Assembly (NCBI RefSeq): GCF_964275005.1
Contig: NC_092685.1
Coordinates: 9,325,654 to 9,389,653 of the forward strand
From: Diadema setosum
Lineage: Eukaryota; Echinodermata; Echinoidea; Diadematoida; Diadematidae
Reading direction: 5' to 3'
DNA length: 64,000 nucleotides
Of the stretch, positions 11,901 through 25,300 are shown piece by piece (position 1 is the stretch's first letter; each line of letters begins with the position of its first letter). Position numbers and translations under genes: made by a program. The notes below the pieces were generated by a model. The model was given only the letters and a program-made list of their open reading frames with translations, was not told the DNA's origin and ran no database searches.

Positions 11901-14900
11901 ACACACTGCTATAGCTTCTGACCACCCGAGCATTGAGAATTAAGGGTTTCTGGGACGAACACTGCACTAGGGCTTTCTATAGCTCAGTCGGTAGAGCACC
12001 GGTCTAGCAATCCGGAGGTCTCGGGTTCGAATCCCGATGGAATCCCATTTTCTTTGCTCACTTTTCCACTCTGTAACTCTCACACATTGTTTAGCAAATA
12101 TCAGAAACATAATTAGGTTCTATAAACGAGTTCTTTCTATCAGTCTGAAACCCCTCAGAGATGTAGGAGGAGAAGGAGGAGGAGAAGGAGGAGAAGGAGG
12201 AGAAGGAGGAGAAGGAGGAGGAGGAGGAGGAGGAGAAGGAGGAGAAGGAGGAGGAGGAGGAGGAGAAGGAGGAGGAGGAGAAGGAGGAGGAGGAGGAGGA
12301 GGAGGAGGAGGAGGAGGAGGAGGAGGAGGAGGAGGAGGAGGAGAAGGATGAGAAGGAGGAGGAGGAGGAGGAGAAGGAGGAGGAGGAGAAGGAGGAGGAG
12401 GAGGAGGAGGAGGAGGAGGAGGAGAAGGAGAGGAGGAGGAGGAGGAGGAGGAGAAGGAGGAGGAGGAGAAGGAGGAGGAGGAGGAGGAGGAGGAGGAGGA
12501 GGAGGACAAGGAGGAGAAGGAGGAGAAGGAGGAGGAGGAGGAGAAGGAAGAGGAGGAGGAGGAGGAGAAGGAGGAGAAGGAGGAGGAGAAGGAGGAGGAG
12601 GAGGAGGAGGAAGGAGGAGGAGGAGGAGGAGGAGGAGGAGGAGAAGGATGAGATGAGGGATGAGGGAGATTTACATTGAGAGCATCTCTGACCCGAGATG
12701 TTTATCAGCAGGTGTCTGCTATTTCAGCTAGAGGAGGGCATCTGATGTGAGGTGTCAGTGTCAATACACACTGGCGATATTTATCTTTCTCTGGAAGATC
12801 TGAGGCAGTCCCAGGGGGAATCTGGTGGGAGGGGTATCTAAAGGGAAGAGCTGGGTCACACCATGGAGGTATAAAAACACCTCCTTGGTCACACTAGTAA
12901 TAGGTTCATGCTGAGCAAGCTAAACTTCAAGCTAGCTTGAAACTTGGCGTATTTTGATGATATTGGAGTCTAAAGGGACATAAAAGATATAAAGCTTCAA
13001 ATAGGGACTGTGTGAATGCTCCAGCAGTTAACTTTGCATTATCATATAATGCTTCTCATCAGGAGACCTGTTGTCATATCTATCAAGATCAGAAAACAAG
13101 GTGCAAGAGGTCAACGAGAGCACTGAATACACATACACCTCTTGCTTGATTGCGTTCCAATCAGGAGTGTCACATGACCAAAAAACAAAAAACAAAACAA
13201 AGCAAAAAAAACCTCTCCCACATCCTCCCCACTCCACACCCACCCCCAAATTCTGTCAGTAAGAGGTGAGGAAGGGTTTACATAGACAACAAATGATCAA
13301 TGCAATAATGAATAATAATGAACAAATGAATATCAGTGGCTTAAATAAACATTTATGAGGTGGGTTTTGGTTTGGAATGTTGGAATGCATAGCACTGCAC
13401 TTCAAATTCACAAGCTTGTAATCAAAACTCTAGAATAAAGGGACACTTACTGGGATACACACATCAAGAGGCTACTGACCACAAACACCTACTGAAATTG
13501 CATACAAAGGTCACTGGTATCAACAGCAGATGGAGCTGATGACAGATGATTATTCATTATGAATATCTGCTCAGACAGACCTAATGAGTAATTTGCATGG
13601 ACATGCAAACTAGACAGGCAAAGTACATTACCGGTACCACTGTTTATCAAAGATGTTTGAGCCTCTCTTTGAAAAACCAAGACTTGAATTCAGATCTTTT
13701 TGTTTTCTTTTTCGTTGCCAACTCACTCACATCTAGCAGGCAGGAAAGAAATAACATTAAGCAAGCTGCCATTTCCTCACCATTTCATGTTTGACAGCCT
13801 GACAAACACACACCATGAAATAAAAATAACATCCAAACAGACAGATAAAACCTCACAGACAAGAAACACCTCAACAACTGGAAATATATATCTTGGCCAA
13901 TGAGCCACTGAATTGTTCAGAAAGAAACTAAGGTGACAGACAACCTCAACAAAGTGTCAACCCAGTGCAATCAAGGGATCCAAAAACTAATGAAATTGTG
14001 GTAAGGGTTTCTCTCTCTCCAGCTCTCTCTCTCTCTCTGGGGCTCTTCCACCTCATCAAATCCACATTTGCGCACTCTGCCCTTTACGCCACATCAGAAG
14101 CCGTGGAGTGTTTCCGGCCCATCAATCTTCAGATATATTATTGCCCTGCACTTTCTCTGCTCCTCTCCCTTTTGATAAAATGTCAGTGACAGAAAGAGCC
14201 CGGCAAGGGAAAATGCCAGGTAGAGAGTGTAAGTGAAGCACTTGTCTTAATCGCCCGCTGTTACCTCCTAATAGGAGGCAAATTCGGCTCCCATCAATTT
14301 GAAATTACAGTCTGATTGGAAAGGGAGCATTCTGCTACAGAGAGGTGCAGATCAAATGACTTTACGGAAGCAAAAAAAGAAAGAAAAGACTGCTGGAATT
14401 CAGGAGCGCAACATGAAAGAGGCATCTGATAAGAAGACTTTAGAACCAAATGACAAAACGAAATGTAGCCTGCGAAGTACAAACTTCAGAAGAAATTTCA
14501 TGGTAAGGCATGTCCAAATATGTAGGTAGAGAGAAATGAATTAAATACACATGCCTCTGAATGTACTCTTTTGAAACTGTAATTGCTTGATTTCCATCAA
14601 CTATCTATTTCTGTCGACTTCATATTTTTGGTTTACTGCTTTACAGTATGCATCTTATTTCAAGCCCAGCAGTAGACTTGAAAATGAATTTATTTGCTAA
14701 CTTTGTTTTTGATTTTTAAAGATAATGCTAACATTGCAAGAGGTGACTCACAGAGGCATTTTAACTAAAACTTAGCAATACAGAGATCAACTTGGATGTC
14801 AGGCAAGATGTACAATAAAAACAAGAAAACGTGCTTTACATTTCCAGCAAATGTGCATAATCTGAGTGATTTATTGCTGGGAATGAAATATGTCCTGGCT

Positions 14901-17900
14901 GAATAATGATTCTACAGGCAATATAAGTTACATGTTAGGTTTTTAAAAACCATTACTACAGTGGATATTGCAGACAGGCTCAATTCAATTCAATTCAAAG
15001 TTTATTTCATTTTCCGACAAAACATAAATTACACTTCTTTTGACAACAGAGAATAAGGTAAACAGAACATTATGTATTGAAAAGAATGTACAACAATTGA
15101 GGACCTTCTAGTAATTATACATTGTTGTAAAAAAAGAAACAGAAGTGATCGAAATGAAGTACATGTATAACTTTGCTTAAAGTGCGAAAAATGGAGAGAC
15201 CCACTAAAAAGACAGAGCTTGTAGAATGTGGGCCCCTCTGGAATAATAACATCAGTGGGAAGATTAATTGAAGCATCATAAATACAAAAGGAAAAAAAAA
15301 AGAAAAAAAAAAAGAAGAAGAAGAAGTCTGGAAGCCCACTGAGAATTAGATTCACAGATATATACATTTACTTTCATAGACGCGAACAAACATAGAAAAA
15401 GACTAGACAACGAAACAACATAGAATCAAAAATAGATGGAAGCAAATTGTTGCAATAATTGTACATAAATTGGCCTAATTATACAAAAACAGATCTTCAA
15501 TTTTACCTCAGCAGAGGTAACTGATCTAATTACTGCTTGGGAAATGAGGGCAATTTAAAATACTAGTATTCTCTATCGCAGCGCAGACCATGGCATGTGT
15601 GATGGAATAGTACGAACTTCATTCATATCTTAAAAATGAATGGCAGGACCTATCAAAAATGCTGAACTCATACTGTGCTTTTTATTGCTTTAAATCCAAC
15701 ACTTGGTTTGAATGTAGAGTAAGAATGTGAGGTAGGATTGCTTTATCATGAAATCAAAGTGGGGTCACCATACTGACGGAATATGTGGTAGAGCCAATAA
15801 TGCCAGACCAAATTCAAATCCTACATATTATGAAAGATCTTTCCTCCTTTTTTCTTTTTCTTTTTCTTTTTGCTTTTATCGAAGACATGACTGCTTGGCG
15901 AATGATACAACTCAAGCTACTGTGTACTATGAACCAATTTTAGTAGAAGACAGTTCTGTAGCAAAACAAATATGACTTCAAAGACATGCCCCCATAACGC
16001 GCATAATTGACTCTGCTGTCTGCTGCACGCATAAATGTACGGTTTCATGACAGTTGCTCCTGCGACAATTGCTCCCATGAAATATCTGCATGCTAAGCCA
16101 AACATAAAACTTACCCACAAACATGGTCCTAGAGTTCTGGATTAATCTTTCCCAAGCATTCACATGTACCTAGATTGCTAAATTTGAAACACGATTGTAA
16201 TTAAGCAAACTAGAATTGTATTTCAAATTGAGCAAACTTGCCGTCTAAATGGAAACTGGAATTGCGGATGGTGATGTGAAACTTAATTACAATTGTGTTT
16301 CAAATGACAATCCGGAAGTGTTTTTCAATCACGTTTTGCTAGAATTAAGCAACGAAACTAGTGTGTGAACATAACTTAACTCCAAACATGCTTTGGTGAA
16401 TGAAGATTATGGTGAACTTCCAATCACTCCTGCAGAAAGACGGCTAAAGAGTTATTGCAATAAGACCTTAGCAAGAAGACAAACCTACCCTCCTCCCTCT
16501 AAAATTCAACATTAACACAATCCGCGAAGTACTTCCTGCACTGTGAATGAACAATGATTTGAATCATACATATAATCGTGTTTCAAACTGAGCAAACTTG
16601 GTACGAGTAAAAAGGCTCTTTGTAAGGTTGAATTCATTTGAGAATGTGAAAGGGGTCCATCACAACAAACTCTGGAGGAAAACTTCAGCAAATTACCACA
16701 ATAAAGGCATTGAATAAAGGCAAAACACAGCTGACTTTCAAAGATTTTCTGGGGCCGAGAGAGGATTGTACCTAGGCGCCACCATAATTGCAGCTTCTCG
16801 GGCTAAGCTCCATTAGGTCTAGCAACAACCATAATGACATCTCAGTAAAAATGCATGAGCAATAAAAGGCAGTCCCTGGAAAATTCTTTATGTGGGTTAC
16901 CTAGCTTTTTGTTATCTTTCTTATTTTTTAGCAGCTTCTTCTTCAATTTCAAACAACTCTTTCGTCAACAGGGGATGACGTTAATGGAAGGAAAGACCGG
17001 AAAAAATTTGGATTCTCTTTCTTTCTTTTCTCTTTCTTCAATTTAGCTAATATATTTGATGGAAAAGGGAAAGCGTACAAAACAAGACGACACCAGTGAT
17101 AATCCTGAAACACATCCCTTGGGGGAGTATGCTCAGGAAGAGTGTAGAACACAAGAGAATAAATGCAAGCAAATAAGCCGACGCATGCAATGCCAACTAA
17201 AAGCTAGAGTTCCGGTTTTACTTCTGCCGTAAAAATGCACCATGGAGAGGACATGCGATTCTCATTACAATTTCAAATGATGAAAGAAAATTGAGGCAGA
17301 ATTATCATTACATTTTTCATCATCATCATCTTTAATAAATCAACCTTTTCCTCCCCTAACTCCTTCTCTTCCCCTCCTCATCCTTATCACCCTCATTTCT
17401 AAAAAAAAAAAAAAAAAAAACAAACAAACAAACAAACAAACCAAACACTGTCATTAGCAACATCATCCTTAAAAAATAACATGTGTCTTTTTATAATACG
17501 TACCTCTGACATGCTGGTGAAACTTTGCCAGGGTGTCGGGTGTGGCACGTCCGCCGAGCAGCACATCGCACCCCTCAACAGCCAGCCTGTTAGCGATGAC
17601 CGCTGCATTGCCTCCGACAGCCGATATGGCACCAGGCTGCCTCTGGGCTAGCTTCACGGCATGGCGAAAGACCTCCTTGTTGTGGACGTACCGTCTGTAT
17701 ATTGGAACAGGACAATAAACCAAAGCAATTATAAAGGGCAATGGTCACAATTATAGGGCTGCCAACATTCATCCATCAAGAGAAGGGAAGTAAGTTTGTG
17801 TAATACACCTGTACATTCATCTCAATGGGTAAAAATAATTCCTGAATCACAGAGATTTTTAAATTTTCTTATTCAGACATGAAGAATAATGAAGTATTCA

Positions 17901-19287
17901 GGAACCCTCCTGTAGAATCAAGGAGAATTGGTAGCCCTGTCTTTTATTTACTTACTTATTTATTATTACTATTACTTTTTATTTACTTATTAATCTATCC
18001 ATCTATCAATCTATCTACTTACATTCATTCACTTATATATTTATTTGCCTTATTTTCACAGGGTGGCTCCATCAGTGAGCTACTGTAAGACACTGTTGTG
18101 CATGGGGGCCTTGCATAGAAAAACCACATAATTTTACAGAAAATACAATCTACAGTAAAATGCACAAATCCATCACTATCAGCAAAGGTGCACAATAAAT
18201 AAATGCAGAATTTAACTATTAAGTCATCAAAAGAAAAAAAGATTGATGATATTAAAAAAGCACACTCTACTGATTATTTCCAATGCCAAGGATTTATACA
18301 ACAAATAATGAACCATTATAAAGCAGACGATTCTCTTAAAATCTAAAATTAGCAGTGCATATTAATACTGGTATCTAAAATATCAAAGTCCCACAGTCAT
18401 GACGGTGCAAGAGAGTGTTGGAAGAGGACATGGCACTGACAACATATCCTGCAAAACACATGGCCCAATGTGAGACAGATATCACTCAGTGTGAACATCT
18501 GGTTCATTTTGTATGTTAAAACTGGCTGGGTACATTACAATGTATCTTCAACTCGGTGTGATACATAATCTGTACAAAGTTACTTAAAATGCATCATCAT
18601 CATCATCATAATCATAAATGCATTCTGTTTTGGAAAACACACCTAGGATGAGATTCATGCATTTCCCCACTGCCTCTGCGAGTCTACGATTAGATTACAA
18701 TTCCCAAGGCTGAAATACTCAACTTGTTGATCATTAAATCATGTTTATCCTTTTTTTTTCCTCTCTCTCTCTCCCTTTGGTACAGTGGACTCCTGTTAAA
18801 ACAAACTCCTTGGGACCAGCAGTTTTCTTTTGTTTTACTGAAATTTCGTTATAACCGAAAAAAAATAAACAATAAAAATACATAGAATGGATAATGTTGC
18901 GGCCTGAATTTTTATTATTACTGTAAAACATGATAAATCATGATATATTCGCGGCATGACAATTTTGGAAATTGGAGCCGATGGCCTTTCTTCCCACATG
19001 AAATTTTTGCGACTTGCCACTGGCATCCAATGTATATTGTGTAGGCAAGAACTTTTGGCTGCATTTTAACTTTGTGAACGTTGCCGCTTGCAAAATTCAT
19101 GATATTAAGATGAACGCGAACATACCTTGTTTTTCAGTACTTCGTTGTAACCAGAATTTCATTATAACCGTGTTTGTTATAATGGGAGTGCACTGCAACA
19201 ACTCTCAGTTCACCATAGCATTTCTGTTATTTCTATACATTCTACAGTGTACCTGCTTGTACTAATCTGTACCATACACCACATATC

Positions 19288-19366
<79 letters not shown>

Positions 19367-22300
19367 TTACGATGACACCCAGTCAAATGCAGAGACACAA
19401 GATCGTCTGTACAATGTTTATACGTGTAAGGCAGTAGAATTCATGATGCTGGGGCAAGTGCAGTAAATAGCTGATATGAAGCTATCGCCGACATTTTCAG
19501 CACCACTACTTGGCAAGTTAATGGACTTTATGCCAATAATTCAGGCTACTATAAAATGAGACACCTGCGCACATGTGTGGTAGAGATGTAGCCATTTATG
19601 ACACACTGGGGAGTAATAAGTGTGTTCTATTTTGCATGATTGAAAGACAGAAAGTGATTGCATGGCTGCCATGGGGGATGCAATCAATTTTAAATCCTTA
19701 TGGATCCATTCATTTTTCAACAGGGATTCTGAAAAGTACCCTGGCAACAGCAGCCACTACAGGTTGTTGGTCCACATATAACTTCTGCTGATCAAGGAAC
19801 ATATTCATAATTGGTAAAAAACAACAACAACATTTTGAAGATTAAATTTTGTTTTACTTTATCAACTGGAAAATTACATATTCATTATGGCAAATAACAA
19901 AGCAAAAAGCTGAATGGGTAACTTTGAAAAACTGGTTTAGAATTATATAAAGTGAGAGATGATTGCCATCAATTTGCATGCTAAAAAGTTGGTAAAGGCA
20001 GACCAAATCTAAGGTTTACTGTCTTTCACAGCACTTTGTTATGAATGAGATGAACAGAATCAAAGTACAGTAATATGAAATGATGAGCAATATCTGAGAA
20101 GAGGTACAGAAGAAATAGTTTTGATTTATCTCTCAGTCATCTTGCACGCAGAGTTTTGTCCTTTCAAGGCCCTAAAAGTAGACATTTTGGTCAAATGACA
20201 CTATTGAATTCCTGTACCAGAAAATCGGCAGAGCTTGCATGAAATAATCAAATGTGTGGTAATATTCCATTCTTGATACATTTTAAGTAGAAGAGAAACT
20301 ATTGCTCATGAATGAAAAATGTAACGAACCAAACCTCTTATGCAGTCAATGCCTGAACCATGCAGCCAGGTTACCTCTCCCCTGGTGTCCACTGAATGCC
20401 ATGTAATGATAGATGACATGGTGACATTTTACAGGGTCATCACCGCCAAGATATTTGGTGATATTCACACCAGTCATTTAGATCTGCACCTAAAGGTAAA
20501 TAACCGGGAGCCATCCGTTTTGCCCCCAAATAATTGGGCCATCTGCATGTATTGCCACGACAAGCTGAAATTGGAACACTTGTCCAGATTCTTGCCCATC
20601 TCCAAAATTTGCATCCAAATTGATGCCTGGGGTGAGGGGGATGGGGTTCTCCCCCCTGCCTCCAAAAGAGAGATCAAGAGAGAGATGGAGCTGGAGGAGG
20701 GGGAGGTGGAGAGCGGAACTGACGACGGCTGCCTGTCTGGCTCAACAATGTTATGGGCTTTTGTGGTGTCACAAGAGGATGCAGACACGTCTCCGCGGCA
20801 ACACATCAGATGTGTTCATGCATCCAAAATGAGTTTCAGTCTGTCCTCAGCCTGCAGGACGAGGAGCGGAACTCTCAGCTGCAGGGGGTTTGCTAACTTT
20901 TATCTTGTGTTTTTGTGGGCAGCACTTGAATGGTCCTAGCGAGGTGAAACCAATAGTCTTCGCAGTATTACATTGGCAACTCCATACCCCACTCATAGAT
21001 GCCCTGCCTGTACAAATTTCTTATCCTTTTCTTTTTTGCTTCCTGGCCTCCAGTCCAAAACCAGAGTTGTTGTTGCCTCAAAGGGATAGTACAGTTTCAA
21101 TTGAGATGGGGTGTCACATTTCCAACGTTTTTTCATGGTGACTTTTTAAAATAGTGAAAACCCATTTATGAAACATGGGAGGGCGTATAATTCTAAGAGG
21201 AATTCAAAGTTTATTTGTTCACAGTTGGTTTTGAAATGGTTGAGATATCCAAAACAAGGCAATCCTAATAAAAGGTAGGACCCACCACTTAGTAAGATCA
21301 TTTTGTTTTACTTTATTTCTGGATATCTCAGCTATTCCAAACTTGATTTTCATAAAATAAACTATAAATTCTTTTTACTGGATATCTCAGCTATTCCAAA
21401 CTTGATTTTCATAAAATAAACTATAAATTCTTTTTACTGGATATCTCAGCTATTCCAAACTTGATTTTCATAAAATAAACTATAAATTCTTTTTACTGGA
21501 TATCTCAGCTATTCCAAACTTGATTTTCATCAAATAAACTATAAATTCCTTTTACATACTCTGGATCATTTCATAAAGTTAAAAGTTGAATCCTCACCTC
21601 AACCACTACTATACCACCCCTTAAACAACAAGGCGAGAAAGCATTTCTAGACTGCCTCAGTGATTAAACAGGAAATTCCATCCTGATATCATGTTGCTTT
21701 GTATCAGACCTACCAAGTCTCACACCTATGGTGTGAGTCTCACACCCTGTTTCGCAAAATATGCAAACGTGGTGCACAAAGACTTAATGAGAAGCCCACT
21801 TATGCCGTACTCAGTAAGGTAAATTTTATCCTTATTTGTGCTGTTGGCTAGAGTATACCTACATGGCTGAATCTTACAGCTATTTTCCTTTCTGAATAAA
21901 TCATCCAAAGAGGTCTCTAAAAATTCTGCCAGCTAGTAAGTCGTGTCAGTCATACACTTTAGACTTATTCATTCTTGACCAAAATGCTCAAAATGATGTC
22001 TTGCTGGACCATCTTCCATACGAACAGATGATAATTATGCACAGTACAATCTTATTATATGAAAGCGTGTGCAAAAATGTTCCATTCTATTCCTTCCAAC
22101 ATGAAAAGGCTCAATGGGGAGGGGGGATCCACTCCACCCCACCCCCTTCAGTTGCTTTGCGAGATTGCAGTTTTTTACTCCCAGCCAGCTGAGAAACTTG
22201 GCATCTCTGTTGAAAACAGTATAAATCAAATAAACAAAATCAAATAAAAAGTGAAAATTTAGGTAAAATTAAAAACAAAAAGTTTATCATTGTAATACTT

Positions 22301-25300
22301 TAGGGATCAAGACAAATTGGCAACTCTGTGTGATGTAGGTATTACATTGCATAGCTTTCCACTTAATTTGTACACAAAGGGCACCACTTTTCATTTTCTC
22401 CAGGGAAAATTTTTCCACAGACCTTTTCTTGGTATGTAAGAGTAATAATACATTTTTGCTTGTCTTCCTCAGCAAATACTTTCTGTCTGTACCCAAATAT
22501 TTGGGGGAAAATGGAAATTAGTGAAATTTTTTGAACAAACTAAATGGAGAACTGCTCATTTTTTCATGCGTTTGATTCTTATCATTGAGACATACGGGTG
22601 ATTTTCGGCATGTGTGCACGTGTGGAAGTTTGCTGTTTGGCACAGGTCTGAACTCTCCCAATGCTTTTCAAGTTTGAATAGCAACACAATTATTCCAGAG
22701 AGTGTTTCCGTAGTTAACTAATGCGACTGCTGTGAAAAGCTGCTGATACAAAATAGACTGTAAGTCCCCCTGCATTTGTACACACAAGTCTTATTGCTGC
22801 CAGCAGAATGACAAAATAGTAAATCTTCACAGAATACCCTGTGGGCAGATTAGTTCATCGTGATTGCATTTGACTGCACAGATCTGTTGGAGAAACCATA
22901 ATTTATTGAGTGCACACAATTGTAGAAAATTGCTCTACAATTTGTGTCTCGTGGGCATGGGTAGAACAAAACAGCATCACGAGTGCACAGCGTGCATGAA
23001 AACAAAGCATCAGATTTCTTTGCAGCACATGTATCCTTACCATTGTTATCTTCTGTCATACTCATGACAGCATCACACACATCTTGTGTAAAGATGGCAC
23101 AGTGATTGTGTAAAAAGAGCTTCAGCGCATCTATATGCTCAGGTATCAAAATTCAGTAGTATAAGAGGAACAATAATTTTGATCTTGGGTTCAGCATCCT
23201 GATTTCATTGATTGTCACAGAAGACACACATGATGAAGTTCTGAATCGAACAGACTTGGTAAAATGTTTGATACAGACTTTGTCTCGAAAATTTCATAAT
23301 AAAACAATATGCCTACATCTGCGCATTTTCATGTGAACCAGAAAGGCAATGTGATGAAGACGTATACATATTATTGTAAGTGTAGTGTAGACATCTTTTA
23401 TACATGTGTACATGTTTTGCATTCATGCTTCCCTATAAATGTGATTAGAGAGAATTGCCGATCATAATGGCACTTTTTTGTGTATTATGAAGCAGCATTT
23501 TGAAGATTTTTTGTGTTTATATATATCTAAGTGAGTCAGGATGCAACCATGTTTTGCACTGATCACATTTCAAAATGCTGCTGATCATGGCCCAAAAGAA
23601 GTACTCAGCATAAACGCACCCTTAGATCACTGTTGATGCATATATGTCTATTCTACATGGAGATGTAAGATTTAGTTTTGATAAAATCTTATGTTTTTAT
23701 GCTTTTTGTCATATAGAAAGAAAGACCATGAATGATACTGTGGTTAATGCTTGTGAATTTCTCTGTAAAATCTATCCAACCCAGGGACAGATAATATTTC
23801 CTATAAAAGATATGAGTCTCTACTTTTGTTGCACAGCATTGATACACAGACCACACACAAGTTCAAGTGAATACAATTATGAAGTTTAGATTTTATGGGA
23901 TTTTCCTGTGTGTGTGCTTCTGTCTGTAAACCATGCCTCTATGTAGGTTGATAAATGTTAATAGGAGTGAGATTTACAACCAGTGAATTTCTGATATTCT
24001 CTCAGCTGGCAAATTAGAACACAAAACAAAGACAAACATTACTCTTCATGAGGTGTTGCTTCTTTTCTTTGAAGGTGTATGTATTTGAAGGTCCCCTCTC
24101 CTGCAATTGAATTTCACTTTCATTAAACTGAATCTTGCTTGGCACGAAAATTCAATATCACTCTTCAGAGACAGCAGGGGCCCCCTGCGACTGTTCTTAT
24201 CCAACTCTTCCCTAACCCATCTACACCTTAATACAACAACCCCCCTTCCATCATCACTGATTTAATTTTGTATGTGGCTGAAAAAAAAAAAAGAGAAAGT
24301 TTCATGGTTGGGTGAAGATGCATTCTAGCACATTACTCCCAGAGTACTTGGTTCTCAGGGCAACACGTCACATGGTGTAAACAGTGCATTCAATCAATAA
24401 CACGCACAACATAATGCAAATATGATGAGGTACCATCTTTTTTTCTTTTCCCCTACTCTGCTGGTTTAAACAGAAAAGGAGTGGGAATGCGTACAACGCT
24501 GAGATTGCAATTGCCAATTTGTGTCTGCCTCCCAGCTAGCAGCCTGGCTCTATACTCATAGTGGCATCTGCAAAGCTAAAAGAAAACCACATCAAAAACG
24601 AAAAAACAGAAATAGATGCAAGATACCTGATTGGGAAAAGAGAAAGAGAGATCTGATGATGACTGCTAGAGTGTCTCCTTTTAGATTGATAGCAAACTGA
24701 TTATTCCTCCCCATCCCCATGATTGGATCAGAGAAGAGATATTTACATGTGTCTTCTCTTTCCAAGTCATCTTTGATGGCTCAAAATTGTTTTGCCTGTA
24801 TTAATTCACCTCTAAATCTGCACCACCACCACCCTAAATGCACTCTTTTTCAAGTTGCATTAACCAGTTGCCAATATTTGTAGCCTAGTGAGATTGGCAA
24901 GCAGTTTGAGTTCATACCATCCTATTGTGCTTAGACTGTGATTAGAAGAAACAAAAGTGCAGTTTGCCATGAAAATTCTTAAAATACTGTAAAACATGAT
25001 ATATTCGCGGCATGAATTTTTCGCGAATTGGAGCCGACGGCCCTTTTTGCGGCATGAAATTTTCGCAAACTGCCACTGGCATTCAATGTATATAGTGTAG
25101 ACAAGAACTTTCGTGTGCATTTTAATTTCGTGAATCTTGGCGCTCCCGAAATTCGCGAAATTAAAATGCACATGAACATTCCTCGTTTTACAGTAATCTT
25201 AAGCTGATTTAGTGAAGCTGTATGTCCAACATCTGTCACATTCTCCTCTTTGCTACTGAGCTAGTATGCTACTTCTGCGCGGTTTGATCTTTTAAACTCA

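Larger units (their letters stand above)
10434..12078. mobile_element. Palindromic tandem array of tRNA-like 328-bp units with flanking 12-bp repeat
   Basis: Units start-to-start spacing is 328 bp (tgggattcca at 10511, 10839, 11167, 11495) and the copies look identical by eye. Four units point to the minus strand; after a junction at about 11566-11569 the sequence turns round and about 1.5 units follow on the plus strand, with their tRNA parts 328 bp apart. Both outer edges are the 3' side of the unit. CACTCTGTAACT occurs at 10434-10445 and again at 12067-12078, as expected of a target-site duplication, although a few of its bases could also belong to the element. Each unit has about 180 bp of leader, a tRNA-like body, and a 75-bp tail ending near CTGTCTTTATTTGTTAC. 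Confidence 0.85.
8502..17503 (-). other. ADPGK intron 2
   Basis: 9.0 kb. Contains a LINE 3' end (about 10105-10260), the palindromic tRNA-like array (10434-12078), a 490-bp polypurine tract, a LINE-like tail near 14981 and an inverted repeat at 16183-16304. Between these I see only unique AT-rich sequence, including 8502-10100, 12660-14980 and 16310-17500, where no gene or RNA is recognised. Confidence 0.8.

Noticed and set aside
12037-12656. Long polyglycine, polyserine, polyproline and polyarginine frames
   Set aside because: All are products of the GGA/GAA triplet repeat.
20340-20939. Open frame of 199 codons on the plus strand in ADPGK intron 1
   Set aside because: No recognisable domain, mixed composition including an acidic low-complexity stretch, no splice or promoter context. 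Length alone is not enough in a purine-rich region.
24860-25239. Similar open frames of 60-87 codons in several TA MITE copies (18918, 24860, 43100)
   Set aside because: The copy at 63675-63884 has a stop in the shared frame and the frame overlaps the terminal repeats. Similarity follows from the shared repeat, not from coding.
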